Source: Lepus europaeus (Eukaryota; Chordata; Mammalia; Lagomorpha; Leporidae). From it: 64,000 bases of DNA. The translations under genes were made by a program, and so were the position numbers. This document shows, in pieces, positions 47,310 through 59,569 of the stretch (its first letter is position 1; every line of letters begins with the position of its first letter). The stretch is taken from contig NC_084837.1 in the NCBI RefSeq assembly GCF_033115175.1, positions 67,541,266-67,605,265 of the forward strand. Direction: 5' to 3'. The notes below the pieces were generated by a model that was given only the letters and a program-made list of their open reading frames with translations, ran no database searches and had not been told where the DNA came from.

Positions 47310-49240
47310 CGAGTTCTTTTGATACATTTATCACAAACCAATTGACCGAATATATATGGGTCTATTTCCCTACAACTGTGTCCTAAACTCTTGATTACTC
47401 TGGCCTTATACTGTACCTTTAAGTCAGAGATAGCCACCGTCAATAACTGTATTTTTGTCTTTATCAAAATTATTATAGCTATTCTAGGTCCTCTGCATTT
47501 ACTTAGACATTTTAGAAGTTTGAAGAACTCTGAGAATTTTCTTGGGATTGCGTTGATTACATAGATCAGTTTCAGGGAAAAAAAATCAACATTTTAACTT
47601 TACTGAATTTTCTAGTCCATGAAAATCAGAAGTTTCACTCTGTTGAAGTTTTCCTTAATTTCTCTAACTAATATTTTCTAGTTTTTGATAAACAGTTTTG
47701 ATTTTTGCCATTTTTCCTCTATTTTACATTTTGATGGTATTTCAATTTCCAATTTTTTATTTCAGTTACATTGAGATGCAATTGATTTTGTACATTACAG
47801 CCTTGTTACACACACTCAGAAGTCCTAGTAGTTTTTTTTTTTTTTTTTGTAGGTTTCTCAGAGTACTCTACATAGGTGATCATGTCACCTGCGTATAAAG
47901 AGAGTTTTAACTCTCTAGTCTGCATGCTTTCCCTCCCCTCTCTTCTTTCCTTTCCTGGTCTTTCTTCTTTTCTTTGCCTTGATTCCCAGGATAGGACATC
48001 AAGTGCAATGCTGACTGGAATTGGCAACAGCAAACATTTCTACCACCCTCCAGATAGGAGGAGGAAGAATTCATGCGTCACTTAGATGTTACTTATGAGA
48101 CCATTTGTCGGAAACTCTCTGTTCTATTCCATGTTTGCTGAGAGATTTTTTTTTAATCACAAATAGATCATTAAATTTTGTCAGAAGATTTTCTGCATCT
48201 GTAAAGATCACCTGACTCTTCCTTTCTTGTCTGTTAGTGTAGTAAATTGTATTGATTGATTTGTTTATACAACATTGAATTCCTGGGATGAACTGTATTT
48301 GGTCATGAGGTATTTTAAATATATACATATAAATATTATCGGATTCAGTTTGCAAATATTTGTTAATAAAGTTAGCCACTGTATTTATGGTTTTCCATTT
48401 TCATTTTTCCATTTTTCATTTCTGTGGCACCTTTACTTGGTTTTGTGTTATAAAACATTTTGGGCTCATAAACAACTTGGGGAGTTTTTCTCTTCTATTT
48501 CTTGATGTTTGGGAAGTGTTAACATTATGTCTTCTTTAAAAATGGGTAGAATACATTAATGAGGCTTTCTGTCTGGAGTTTTACTTGTGAATCAGTTTTA
48601 TCTAAGAATTCAATGTATTTAACAGATAAAAGACTACTTTGGCTATTTCTTTCTTTTTTCTTGAGGAGCTTTGGAAGTTTGTGCCGTAGGTCATGAGAAT
48701 CCATTTAAATTGTCAAATGTCATTTGGCATAACATTGCTTATACTATTCTGTAATTATTTTTTAAGTGCCTATAGCATCTGTAGTGTTGACCATTTTTTC
48801 TCTGATATTGATAATTTGTGTCTTCTTCCTTCTTAATTAGTATGACTAGCTAGAGGTTCATCAATTTTGTATTGCACTTAAGAAAGGATATACTTGTGTT
48901 TCAATGACTTTCTGCATTATTTTTGTTTCTATTTTATTATGCTCTTACATGTATTTAGTTTCTTATTATTTGGGTTAAACTTACTCTTCTTTTTCAAGTT
49001 TTTTTTTTTTTCCGGAAGGTTTAAACAATTTATTTAAATCTTTCATCTGTTCTAATGTACACACTTATTTTATTGGCCTAAGCATTATTTTACCAGTATC
49101 CTACACATTTTTAGATGACATGTTTGCATTTTTGTGCAGCTCCAAATGTCTTTAATTGTCTCTCATGATTTTTTTCTTCAACACATACAGTTATTTGGAA
49201 GTGTGTTTTTTAACTTAATATTTTATTGTTTTTTGAAATG
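47310..49240 (-). mobile_element. Old L1 (L1M-like) ORF2 region
   Basis: Reverse-complement L1 ORF2 wording throughout, heavily diverged: 'ttgggattgcgttgattaca', 'atgatcatgtcacctgcgta'-like text near 47,880, 'gatttgtttatacaacattg', 'tttggcataacattgcttat'. Coding frames are destroyed. Confidence 0.7.
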
Positions 49241-49249
49241 ATATGGTTT

Positions 49250-49855
49250 TTTACTTATAGTCAAAAGATTAATGGCTATACTAAATAGAGTTTAATAAAG
49301 AACAAATGGAAAGAACATAGTCCAGTAGGAAAATATGCAAGAGCTATAAACAATAATCAATTTGAAGAGTGTTCAATGTGACTCATCTAAAGTAAACATT
49401 CAGAGACTTTTTGCTAGCTTCTGCAAATGAGTAAGAACATGTGGCATTTCTGTTTCTATGCCTGGCTTATTTCATTTAATATAATGTCTTGCAGTTCCTC
49501 TTTTGTTGTTGCAAATGACAGGATTCTTTTTATAGATAAATAATATTGCATTGTGTATATCTATTTGCCTTTATTCATCTCTTGATGGATGACTTATTCC
49601 ATATATTGGCTATTGTGAATATTGATGTCACCAACACAAGAGTGCAAGCATCTCTGATATAATGGTTTCATTGTCTTTGGACATATAATCATAAGGTAGT
49701 TCTATTTTTTAGCTTTTAAGATGTCTTTGTACTGTCACCATAATGATTGTACTAACTGACACTTCTGCCAACTGTATCTAATAATTCCCCGTTTTTTGGA
49801 TCCTCACCATGATAGTTATTTTTTGCATAATTGATAATAACCATTTTTAACACCA
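49250..49855 (-). mobile_element. Old L1 3' region
   Basis: 'ggcttatttcatttaatata', 'gttgttgcaaatgacagg' and 'ggctattgtgaatattgatg' follow the reverse-complement order of an L1M ORF2 end and 3'UTR. Confidence 0.65.
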
Positions 49856-49992
49856 AAATACATTTAGATAGGCAGAAGAGGTTCTAGTGTTTTACAGCAG
49901 CTTAATTATATTCTATAACACTCTATGGTATATTTCAAAGTCACTAGAAGGGAAAAGTTCAAAGGTTCTCAATATATAAAATGATAAATGCT

Positions 49993-50572
49993 CCCATGCA
50001 ACCTCTGTGTTTTCAGTCCTGGCACACAAGACTCCTGCAGTCATGAGCACCCAGCCCCAGTCTGTCTGTTCTCCCCCCAGACTCAAGAGTCTCTGCTTGG
50101 CTGTTTGCTGGGAGCAGACACAAGCTGGCACAGCTGTTATGGATGTCCAAAATGGTGCCTGCTCTCTGTCAGCTTGTTACAGGACGCCTTTACAGGATGA
50201 TTGGGGAGAGAGAAAACGCACCCCCCACCTTTGGTTTTCCTTGTCTAGTTTGGCAGGTACACTGTCTCCCACAGGGCTCCAAGCCGGATTCCCTCTAGGC
50301 CCTTCCTGCAGCTTTATCACCAGTGGCTTGGCTGCTGCAGTCTGGTCTCACCTCACCCTCCAACACTGGTGCAGAGGCTCTCAGCTGCTGGAGCCCTACA
50401 TTGTGCAGATCCTCACCTTCCATGTAGGTCCACTCTGTTCCTCCAGTTTGTGTAGAGTTTTTGTGCGGTTTTCTCCCTAACTCTTCCCTGAGACTGCATT
50501 ATTTCCACCTTTTTTTTTTTTTAAACTATCTTTTCCTAGACTCAAGCAGGAAGCTCCCTCCCTACTCTGCCT
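49993..50572 (-). mobile_element. Isolated lagomorph L1 5'UTR fragment
   Basis: Closely matches the 5'UTRs at 33,300-33,770 and 52,900-54,568: 'gtgttttcagtcctggcac', 'cagtcatgagcacccagccc', 'gcagtctggtctcacctcac'. It ends against ORF2 C-terminal sequence of the next L1, with no ORFs of its own. Confidence 0.85.
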
Positions 50573-51001
50573 CCCCATAATTTCTTTATCCAGACCTCAG
50601 TTGATGAGCATTTGGGTTGATTCCATATCTTAGCTACTGTGAATTGAGCTGCATTAAACATAGGGATACAGATAACTCTTTCATATGCTGATTTCATTTC
50701 TCTTGGGTAATTTACCAGGGGTGAGATGACTGGGTCATATTGTAGGCCTATTCCCAGATTTCTGAAGTATCTCTATACTGTCTTCCACAGTGACTATACC
50801 AGTTTACATTCCCACCAACAGCGGATTAGGGTAACCAGCATTTGTTGTTTGTAGATTTCTGTATGAAAGCCATTCTGATGGGGGTAAAGTGAAAGCTCAT
50901 TGTGGTTTTGATTGGCATTTCCTTGACAGCTAGTGATCCAGAGCATTTTTTCATGTGTCTGTTGGTCATTTGGATTTCCTCTTTTGAAAAATGCATCTTT
51001 A

Positions 51002-51440
51002 TCGAAGTCGGCAAACTCAAAAGGCTTCCATAGCCTTGGCAACTCATGACAACAGCCTAGGGAGATTACTGATGCCATAAACAAGAGTGTCAAATTGTTA
51101 AGTCAACAACAGGAGTCACTGTGTACTTACTCCTCATGTAGGAATTCTGTCCTTAATGTGTTGTCCAATGTGAATTAATGCTATAACTAGTACTGAAACA
51201 GTATTTTACACTTTATGTTCTGTGTGGGTGCAAATTGATGAAATCTTAATATATACTAAATTGATCTTCTGTATATAAAGATAATTGAAAATGAATCTTG
51301 GTGTGAATGAAATGGGAGAGGGGGCAGGAGATGGGAGGGTTGTGGGTGGGAGGGAAGTTATGGGGGAGGAAGCCATTGTAATCCATAAGCTGTATTTTGG
51401 AAATTTATATTTACTAAATAAAAGTTAAAAAAAAGAAAAA
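51002..51440 (+). mobile_element. L1 3' end inserted in L1 ORF2, 16-bp TSD
   Basis: A plus-strand, 5'-truncated lagomorph L1 3'UTR with 'actaaataaaagttaaaa' and an A/G-rich tail. The TSD is GAAAAATGCATCTTTA (50,986-51,001) and GAAAAATACATCTTTA (51,441-51,456), one mismatch. Confidence 0.94.
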
Positions 51441-52470
51441 GAAAAATACATCTTTAAGTCTCTTGCCCATTTCATCACTGGGTTGTATTTTGTTGTTGTT
51501 GAATTTTTTGATATCTTCATATATTCTGGTTAGTAACCCTTTATCAGTTGAATAGGTTTCAAATAATTTCTTGTATTATGTTGAGTTTTCTCTTCACTTT
51601 CCTGAGTGTTTCTTTGGCAGTGCAGAAACTTCTCAGCTTGATGTAATCCCATTTGTCCGTACTGGTTTTGATTGCCTGTGTCTCTAGGGTTTTTTGCAAG
51701 TTCTCTTTGCCTATACCAATGTCTTGCAGGGTTTTCCCCAATGTTCTCTAGTAATTTGATGGTATTGGGTTGTAGATTTAGGTCTTTAATCCATTGTGAG
51801 TGGATTTTTGTGTGAGGTGTAAGGTTAGGGGTTTTGCTTCATACTTCTGCATGTGGAGATCCAGTTTTTCCAGCACCATTTATTAAAGAGACTGTCCTTG
51901 CTCCAGGGATTGATTTTAGCTCCTTTGTCAAAGATAAATATGCTGTAGATGCATGGGTTGATTTCTAGTGTTTCTGTTCTTGTCCATTGGTCTATCAATC
52001 TGTTTTTGTTCCATACCACACTATTTTGATTATAACTGCTCCATAGTATGTCTTGAAATCTGGTATTGTGATGTCTCTAGCTTTGTTTTTGTTGTATAGG
52101 ATTGCTTTAGCTATTTGTTGTTTCATTTGTTAAAGTGAATTTCAGCATCATTTTTTTCTAGATCTGAGAAGAATGTTCTTGGTATTTTGATTGGTATTGC
52201 ATTGAGTCTATAAATTACCTTTGGGCATTTTGATGTTATTGATTCTTCCAATCCATGAGCATGGAAGATTTTTCCGTTTTTTGTTTTCTTGTATTTATTT
52301 CTTTAATGTTTTGTAATTCTCATCATGAAGATGTTTGACATCCTTGGTTAAATTTATTCCAAGTTATTTGATTGTTTTTGTAGCTATTGTGAATGAAATT
52401 GATCTTAGAAGTTTTTTTTGTTTGTTTGTTTGTTTTTTACCAGCCCTGGTATTGTCTAGGTATACAAAGG

Positions 52471-52734
52471 CTATTGATTTTTCTGTATTGATTTTATATC
52501 CTTCCACTTTACCACTAGTTCCACTAGTCTCTTGGTGGAGTCTTTTGGATGCCCTATCATGTCATTTGCAAATGCAGAGTTTGAATTCCTCCTTCTCAAT
52601 TTGTATCCCTTTAATTCTTTCTCTTTCCTAATGGCTCTGACTAAAACTTCCAGGACTATACTGAATATCAGTGGTGAAATTGGACATCTTGTCTGGTTCT
52701 GGATCTTAGAAGGAATCTTCCAACTTTTCCCCAT
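52471..52734 (-). pseudogene. L1 ORF2 reverse-transcriptase remnant
   Basis: An 87-residue frame contains TRCPISPLIFSIVLEVLVRA and SAFANDMIG, recognisable as the L1 palm domain. FADD has become FAND. The frame is bounded by stops, so it is an inactive fossil. Confidence 0.8.
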
Positions 52735-53364
52735 TCATTAGGACACTGGCTGTGGGTTTGTCATATATTACTTTGATTGTGTTGAGGGATATTACTTCTA
52801 TACCCAATTTGCTTAGAATTTTCATCATGAAAAAGTGTTGTATTTTATCAAATGTTTTCTCTGCATCTATTGAGATATTCATATGGTGGGTACAGTTTTC
52901 GTCCCTGGTGCCACAAGAACTACACAAAGGATCCATGCAGTCTTTGGTGTGAACACAGATCCTGCAGCAATGACCCTCACCAGGGAACCAGGGATCCCTA
53001 AGCATGTAGAGCTGCCCACAGTGACTCCCCAAAGTCCTAGCCACACCCTGTGCCCTCCCACACAGCCATAGTGTTTTCACATTTCTGACACACAAGGTTC
53101 TCACAGTCATGAGCTCCCAGCCCCCTGTCAATTCTTCCAGCCAGACTCTCAGCTGGTACGTGTGAAGTAGCACCTTGACAGTAGGGACTCCATTTTGGAG
53201 AACCTGAGACTCCATTCTGGGAAGGTGCCCCCCACACCATGAGACTCTGGTCTGAAACTATGATCTAAAACAGTTAAACAATAGCAGTACACTACATCAC
53301 ACTTGGCAGAGCATAGAAACCCCCAGCATGATCGCTCAAGCTTGGAAGTGGATAGGCTACACCT

Positions 53365-53366
<2 letters not shown>

Positions 53367-53402
<36 letters not shown>

Positions 53403-53735
53403 ACAGGCAGTGTGGATAGTGAGAGAGAGAGAGAGACAGAGAGAAAGGTCTTCCTTTTGCCGTTGATTCACCCTCCAATGGCCGCCGCGGCCGGCGCGCT
53501 GCAGCCGACGCATTGCGCTGATACGAAGCCAGGAGCCAGGTGCTTCTCCTGGTCTCCCATGCGGGTGCAGGGCCCAAGGACTTGGGCCATCCTCCACTGC
53601 CTTCCCGGGCCATAGCAGAGAGCTGGCCTGGAAGAGGGGCAACCAGGATAGAATCTGGTGCCCCGACCGCGACTAGAACCCGGTGTGCCGTCGCTGCAAG
53701 GTGGAGGATTAGCCTGTTGAGCCGCGGCACCGGCC
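53367..53735 (-). mobile_element. Young C-repeat inside the solo LTR
   Basis: Reverse-complement young-subfamily copy with a poly-T of more than 30 bases (the A-tail), which suggests a very recent insertion. The flanks 'tacacctg' (left) and 'catacctg' (right) look like the TSD. Confidence 0.93.
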
Positions 53736-53808
53736 ATACCTGGGTTAATGATAAAAAATGTAATTTGTCTATGTCCTACATATGATTAAAACCAATACCT
53801 GGATTAAT

Positions 53809-53871
53809 GTCAAGATTATAATTGGAATTGTTAAGATTGTAACTGGTATTGTCAAGATTATAATTGATACT
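53809..53871. repeat. Three tandem 21-bp units in the LTR U3
   Basis: Units start at 53,809, 53,830 and 53,851. Each contains 'aagatt(a/g)taa(t/c)tg'. They lie upstream of the TATA box, where LTR enhancer repeats are usual. Confidence 0.8.
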
Positions 53872-54614
53872 AGTTTTGCATAGGTTTTAGGTCAGCTTGA
53901 CCCCAGTAACCATGTATTCCCCCCGATCCTAGCAACCATGTATTCCCCTCCTGATTTTGTGGTTTTTGCCTTTATAAACCCTGTTGCTTTGTGCTTCAGG
54001 GTCGAGAGTTCTTTAGGGCATGAGCCCACTCTCCACCGCTGGCAATAAAGGACCATCAAATTTTATCAATGTGTGGAGCTCCTTTGTTCATACTTGCTCA
54101 GGTACAACATGTGGACATGATCTGGCCTAGATGTTATGTATGTCCAAAATGATGCCACCCTCTCTTGGCTAGTTACAAGATGCTGGTACAGGGTGTTTGG
54201 GGATAGAGAAACATGCCCCCCCCCCTTTTTCTTTCTAGGTTGGCAGGTACACTGTCTCTCACAGGGCACCAAGCTAGACTCATGCCAGGCTCTTCCCGCA
54301 GCTTTATCTCCAGTGGCTTGGGCTGCTGCAATCTGGTTTCACCTCACTCCAAAGCTGGTGCTGAGGCTCTTGGCTGCTGGGGTATTGAGTTGTGTGCATC
54401 CACACCCTCCACGTAGGTCCACAGTATCACATTCATTTGTGTGGAGTTTCCTCTGCTGTTTTCTCCTTAACTCTTCCATGATATTGCACTCTCTCCACTA
54501 TTTTAACTATCTTTTTTAACTAGACTAGAGCAATAATTTCCCTCCCTATACTGCCATCTTGGAAACTCTGGCTCTCAAATCCTGAATAATAGTGTTTTCA
54601 TGATGCATTTAAAA

Positions 54615-55165
54615 ATAATTTTTAAAAAATTTAGTTGGCATATAAAACTGTGCATATTTATAGTGTATCATATTTTTTACTTATTTTTATTTGAAATTTT
54701 TATCAACATGTAAGTAACACTTGTACATTTTTCTGAAGTACGATGCAATGCTTCAAACCCTGTACACAGCGTAAACCAATCATGCCAGGTGACTAGTCAT
54801 TCATTCTTATCCTTTTCCCTGTTTGGAGACCACCATCTCCTCTCTGCCAGCTGTCTATACAGTATTTACTACATTATTGTGGACCACAGTCATCCCACTG
54901 TTCTGTGGATCAGTAGAACTTGATACTTCTCTCTGCTGTAATTTGGTGCCTATTATCTGAACTAATTCTATTCTCGCGCTCTCTATTCTAAACTCAAATC
55001 AGCTATTCAGTTTCCACATATAAAAGAGAAGACATGATATGTTTTCTTTCTGTGTCTGTCTTACTTCACGTAATATAGTGATCTTCTGTTCCATCCACGT
55101 AGCTGAACTTGTCAGGATTTTATTCTTTTTTTATGACTGAATGATATTCCATAGAATGATGCATA
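54615..55165 (-). mobile_element. Old L1 (L1M-like) 3' region
   Basis: Reverse-complement L1 3'UTR and ORF2 end: 'tttagttggcatataaaact', 'acagcgtaaaccaatcatg', 'ccacatataaaagagaagac', 'tgatattccatagaatgatg'. Confidence 0.65.
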
Positions 55166-55169
55166 ATTA

Positions 55170-57780
55170 CTAAATTATTTCAGATGGGCAGAGCATTTGA
55201 GTTGGATCTAGCAATTTCATTCTGATATTCATTCAGAGATTGTAGACTGGGAAATTAACAGAATATTTGTCTTCTCCTTTTGTGAAGTTAAGGATTTTAA
55301 CATGACCACCAATATCATTTTATCACAAAACTTTAATATCTAAGTGTATGCTAAAGAATGTTATCTGTTGAGCTACCTGTTACTCAGTGTTTTTTGATTG
55401 AGCATATTTACTGTATCCCCTATCTGTAACCCAGAGATTTTGCACATATTTAATCTCAAGAGAAATTTCCTTCCATCTCCATTTGTATTTGGGGATCAGG
55501 GTCAATCTAATCTCTGATTTCTATTTACATCTTTACTTTTTGTCTTAGACATGGTTTATTTCTATCATGGCCTTTTGTCTGGCTGCTACATTCTGAAATG
55601 ACATTAGCCAGTGCAAGGCTGATGGGTGGATTGGATTGAAATACTAGGAGGTTTGCTCACTTTCAGTCTTAGAATTTTGAACCTAATCATCATGCAAACT
55701 CTATCCAGGTACATGGCAATAGTGAAAGAGGTTTATTAACTTGGGGCTTTATAAAGGCTTTGTTGTTACTTTGAACAAATCCTTTTGCGCTTACACTCTG
55801 AAAATGGAGTATATTGTACTGTATGTATACATTTACAAACACAGTTTGCAGGAATACTATGTCTTGATGTCAGTCTTCAGTTTTGTCCCCTTTAAGGCTG
55901 AAGTTCATAACCATGTAAAGAAATAATTCACAGCTCATCTGCTCTGTACCTTCTTCCGTGTTTCCCATATTGATCTCATCTCAATGACTCAATAGCTACA
56001 ATCCCCTCTCTCCTTGCCTTCTTCTTTCTCCCACTCCGGTTAGCAAGCACCTATTTTGTGCCTGGCATTGTTCTAGCTAGTGGATATACAAAATCGCTCT
56101 CTGTTTGGTAGTGGAAAACAGACACAAATTGCTAAAAGGAGCGTAATAATTTCCATATATGGGGATGAAAAATAACAGCCTTCTAAAATATCTCTCTCGT
56201 GTAAGATGGGGCCTGGCAAGACACGACATGTAATGAGTTTTGTAAAAGTAAAGTAGAGAATTTTTACCAAGTTTTGTCAGTACACCAAACGTATAACCTA
56301 GCACGTAAGTCTACAGTAAAAACTGACATAGTGTACCTAGGAGAGATTCACGGTGGTATACTTCCCCTTTGGTCATCTTCCACTTCATCCACAGCTGTTA
56401 TTCTCCCCCAAAGAACCATGTAATTAGGACTTACGTATTTGTGTTGTGGTTCTGGTTTTAATAACTGGCTTGTGTGGGAACGCTCACCCAACTTACCTGC
56501 CATCATGCTCCTCATGTGTGAAATAAGACTTGCGCTATATCAGAGCACCAAAAAGTTTGAAAGTAGCCTCTAAACAGAATTCCAGGAGAAAGTAAAATTA
56601 CACAAAGTGTATAGAACTGCAGCTGTGCTTGAAGCTGGAATGTCCAAAAGTCTAGGACCCAGAAATGCAAATAAAATAGTACAGAAAAAAGCACTGTGGC
56701 AACTCTCAGGGAAAGATGGCTTCTTTCTGTGTTGATGATAAAATCTGCAATATAAAAACCACGTGATTGTAGAGTGTGAGGCTCCTTTTCTAGAATGACA
56801 AAACAGGGACCTTCGTGTCCAGGTGAAGCGTTCAGGTAGTGATGACAAAACACATCTATACTTGTTGCCAACTGACTTGTTAGGAGATCATTTACTGTTC
56901 AGAGTCTTCACCTCTGAGCTATGCAATTCTGCCTCTCATACTCCCAAGTTCAGGAAGACATCGTAGGAGACCACACCATCCTCTGAGATAACCATCTACT
57001 TCTCAAGTGAGAACAGTCCTGCAAAAAATTCTTTTCTAACCCGCAGCTGCTGGCATATATTACAGTTTTAAGCAGAGCCGCCGAAGTCCACTCCCAGTGA
57101 CATTTTTGATCTGGAGATTTATTTTTTTCTATCATACTTGGGAACATTCATCTCTGTAGCATTTATTTAGTGTCTGCCATATACCAGGCAGATACTCAAC
57201 ATGAGAGAAAAAGGAAGCTCTTCGTCTCGAAGGAGGTTAAGGCAAAGAGGGGGAGATTCTACGCAAGCCAACAACTGCAGTGCTCTGTGGTGAGGGTGAA
57301 TCCCAGTGAGGTCTGAGCAAGGTGCCACCAGAAGGTGGAGAAATGAACCGACACTGCCTGGCGGGGCACTGGGGGATTCTTTCTGGAGGAGATGATGCCT
57401 GGATAAGCTCTGGTGGGGGATAGGAGGAGGGAGAAAAGTGCTCTAAACAGACAAAACAGCATGTGGGAAAACAGAGGCCAGAAACAGTACAAAGAGTTGA
57501 GTATCTCAAAGTATCTCAATGGCTGTGTAGGATGTGTGTAGGGGTGGGCAGGGCTCCCTCACACACCATGGTTCGGGGGGTAACTTTATTCTGAAGGCTA
57601 TGGAAAATTCTCCAATGGAGTGAAAATAGGGAGACAAAAATATACAGGTGTTTGGAATAGGAAGTTCACTCTGTTGATAAAATAGAGGGAAGACTGGGGT
57701 GGGGACCCAGAAGGAAGGGTCCAGAAAAGGAGTGAATAATATCAGATACAAGGCCATGGCCTCTAATTATTGTTGAACAG
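55170..57780. other. Mostly unique block
   Basis: No gene recognised. A short MIR-like piece is at 56,036-56,095 ('caagcacctattttgtgcct'). Wording at about 57,170-57,680 resembles an ancient interspersed repeat of unknown family ('gattctttctggaggagatg', 'aacagcatgtgggaaaac', 'actttattctgaaggcta'). Confidence 0.4.
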
Positions 57781-57796
57781 TCCTTTCTTTTTCTTT

Positions 57797-58112
57797 TTAA
57801 AACAGAGTTTTTTTATGTATTTGAAAGGCAGACTTAGAGAGAGAGGGAGGGAGAAACAGAGAGAGAAGTCTTCCATACGCTGGTTCATTTCCCAGATGGC
57901 TGCAATGGTGGGAGCTGGGCCAATCTGAAGCCAGGAGCCAGGAGCTTCTTCTGGGTCTCCCACTTGGGTGCAGGGGCCCATGTACTTGGGACATCTTCTG
58001 CTGCTTTCCCAGGCCATAGCAGAGAGATGGACTAGAGGAGGAGTAACGGGGACACGAACTGGTGCCCATATGGGATGCTGACAGCAGCTTTATCCACAGC
58101 ACTGGATAAAGA
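57797..58112 (-). mobile_element. C-repeat (CSINE)
   Basis: Reverse-complement copy from 'aaaacagagtttttttatg' to 'ccacagcactgg'. The flanks 'tcctttctttttc' (57,781) and 'tcctttcatttttc' (58,113) form a likely TSD. Confidence 0.85.
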
Positions 58113-58849
58113 TCCTTTCATTTTTCAATAAGCCCCATTTGGTCATAGTACTTTTTTCTTTCATGTTCTGTGTTGACATTAATTAGAAAGGTTGCTGTGA
58201 ATTTGGGAAGTTCATGTCTACTCTGTTTTCAAACAGTTGAGATAAGATCACATTATTAGTTCCTTGAAGATTTGGGGGGGGAAAAAAACACCACTGGGGC
58301 TGGGACCTGGGGAGTGGTTGTTGTCGGACCTCAGAAGAGAAGGAAGATAAATCTTCAGTCCTGATAAGAATGCCTTCAATCTCGAAAATTTATAATATCT
58401 CTGAAAATACTCCCCTCAGTAGAAATGAAGAATTACTTTTATAGTCTCCCTAAAAGACTCATAATTATTCTTAATATCTTATGGGTACATGCTTTCTCCC
58501 TGCTCTCCCACCCCCCTTAGCCTTACTGTTAATTATTTGTGATTGTGATTTCTTCCTTTGTTTTTTTTGTGCAGGCTGATGATGTATGTATATATCGCCT
58601 TTTCCTCTTACGACTCACCTATTGGTACTGTGGATTAATTCTACTTTCTCACTTCTCTTTTATAATGTATCAGTTTCTGCTCTTTGTTTTAAGTAACCTG
58701 TTCCTTCTGCTTTCGTTAAGTTTCATTCTTTTTAAATTCCTGAGTTGAATTTTTATTTAGTAATGTGAGTGGATGGAACTTCAGCTTTTCTCCTGTTCAC
58801 AGCTCAGGCATTTACCACAGCTCTATAGTACAGTGCTTTTAATATTATT
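58113..58849. other. AT-rich unique sequence
   Basis: No repeat or gene identified. A 69-codon Leu/Phe-rich frame at 58,539-58,748 is probably chance. Confidence 0.35.
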
Positions 58850-59470
58850 TTCCAGACATTCTGCTGTCTTGGGGCCACTAAGGGAATCATGACCTGGATT
58901 GCTAAGGAGTGGATCATCACATTTTCAGGTGGCTGCTTTTATTACTCTTTTTACTTTTGTTGCATTGTAAACAGAGAGCATAGTCACTACTATTTATTAC
59001 TGTTTGTTTTTTTGAAGGCTTTACAATATTTATTGTATGGTTAAGTTTTGTAAATGCTTTTAAAATGATTGAAAACAGATCTACTGTTTTCAAGGTATGG
59101 GATTATTTTTAAAAAGCTAATGTGACAGATTAGACTGCAGAATTTTTATAAATAATTTTTACAAATTATTTATAAAAATATTTTATAAAAATATTTATAA
59201 AAAATTTTATAAAAAACTTATTTTTGGAGTTCTTGATCCATTTGGGAGTGAGAGAAGTTAAAGTTCCCTCTATCTGGAGGATTCCCCTTAATTTCCTGCA
59301 TCTTAAGCTTTATTTGTTGTTATAGTACAACAATTGAGATGTAAAATATAGCAATAGTTATATCTTCAATGTAGATTAAATTTTTTTGGTAATGATAATC
59401 TTTTTGCTTTTTTAAATGTCTTTTTGCCTTAATTTTGTCTAACAAAGGTACAATAGATAGAAAAAATTAG
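58850..59470 (-). mobile_element. Ancient L1-derived segment
   Basis: 'gaaggctttacaatatttat', 'taagttttgtaaatgctttt' and 'gccttaattttgtctaaca' resemble the reverse complement of an old L1 ORF2 endonuclease-to-RT stretch. It is strongly decayed, and similar traces may continue to about 61,500. Confidence 0.45.
59143..59220. repeat. AT-only tandem/palindromic tract
   Basis: Overlapping copies of 'tttataaaaatattt' and 'ttataaataattttta' give almost 80 bases of A/T with internal inverted symmetry. Confidence 0.8.
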
Positions 59471-59569
59471 ATTAACTTAACATCAGTCATTTTACTCTTA
59501 ACATTTCTGAATGACTATTTGAGGAATATAAAGCATATAGTTCATTTTTGTTTATTAATCCAATTTGAG

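Larger units (their letters stand above)
53161..54100 (+). mobile_element. Solo ERV LTR in L1 5'UTR, split by a C-repeat
   Basis: TG..CA ends (TGTGAAGTAG ... ACTTGCTCA) with a 6-bp TSD, GGTACG (53,155-53,160) and GGTACA (54,101-54,106). It has TATAAA at 53,973-53,978 and AATAAA at 54,044-54,049, so it reads rightwards. About 570 bp remain after removing the nested C-repeat. No retroviral gene is present. It is a different family from the LTR at 21.6 kb. Confidence 0.85.
50575..54568 (-). mobile_element. L1 carrying an L1, a solo LTR and a C-repeat
   Basis: Minus strand: 5'UTR (54,568-54,101 and 53,160-52,890), then a jump at about 52,890 straight into ORF2 reverse transcriptase, and onward to the ORF2 C-terminus at 50,575. 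ORF1 and the endonuclease are missing. The reverse-transcriptase motif reads FANDMI where active L1s have FADD, so a catalytic aspartate is lost. Confidence 0.88.

Noticed and set aside
53149-53730. 193-codon minus-strand frame
   Set aside because: It covers a young C-repeat, its poly-A (poly-Lys) and part of an LTR. The protein text is the same as that over the other young C-repeats.
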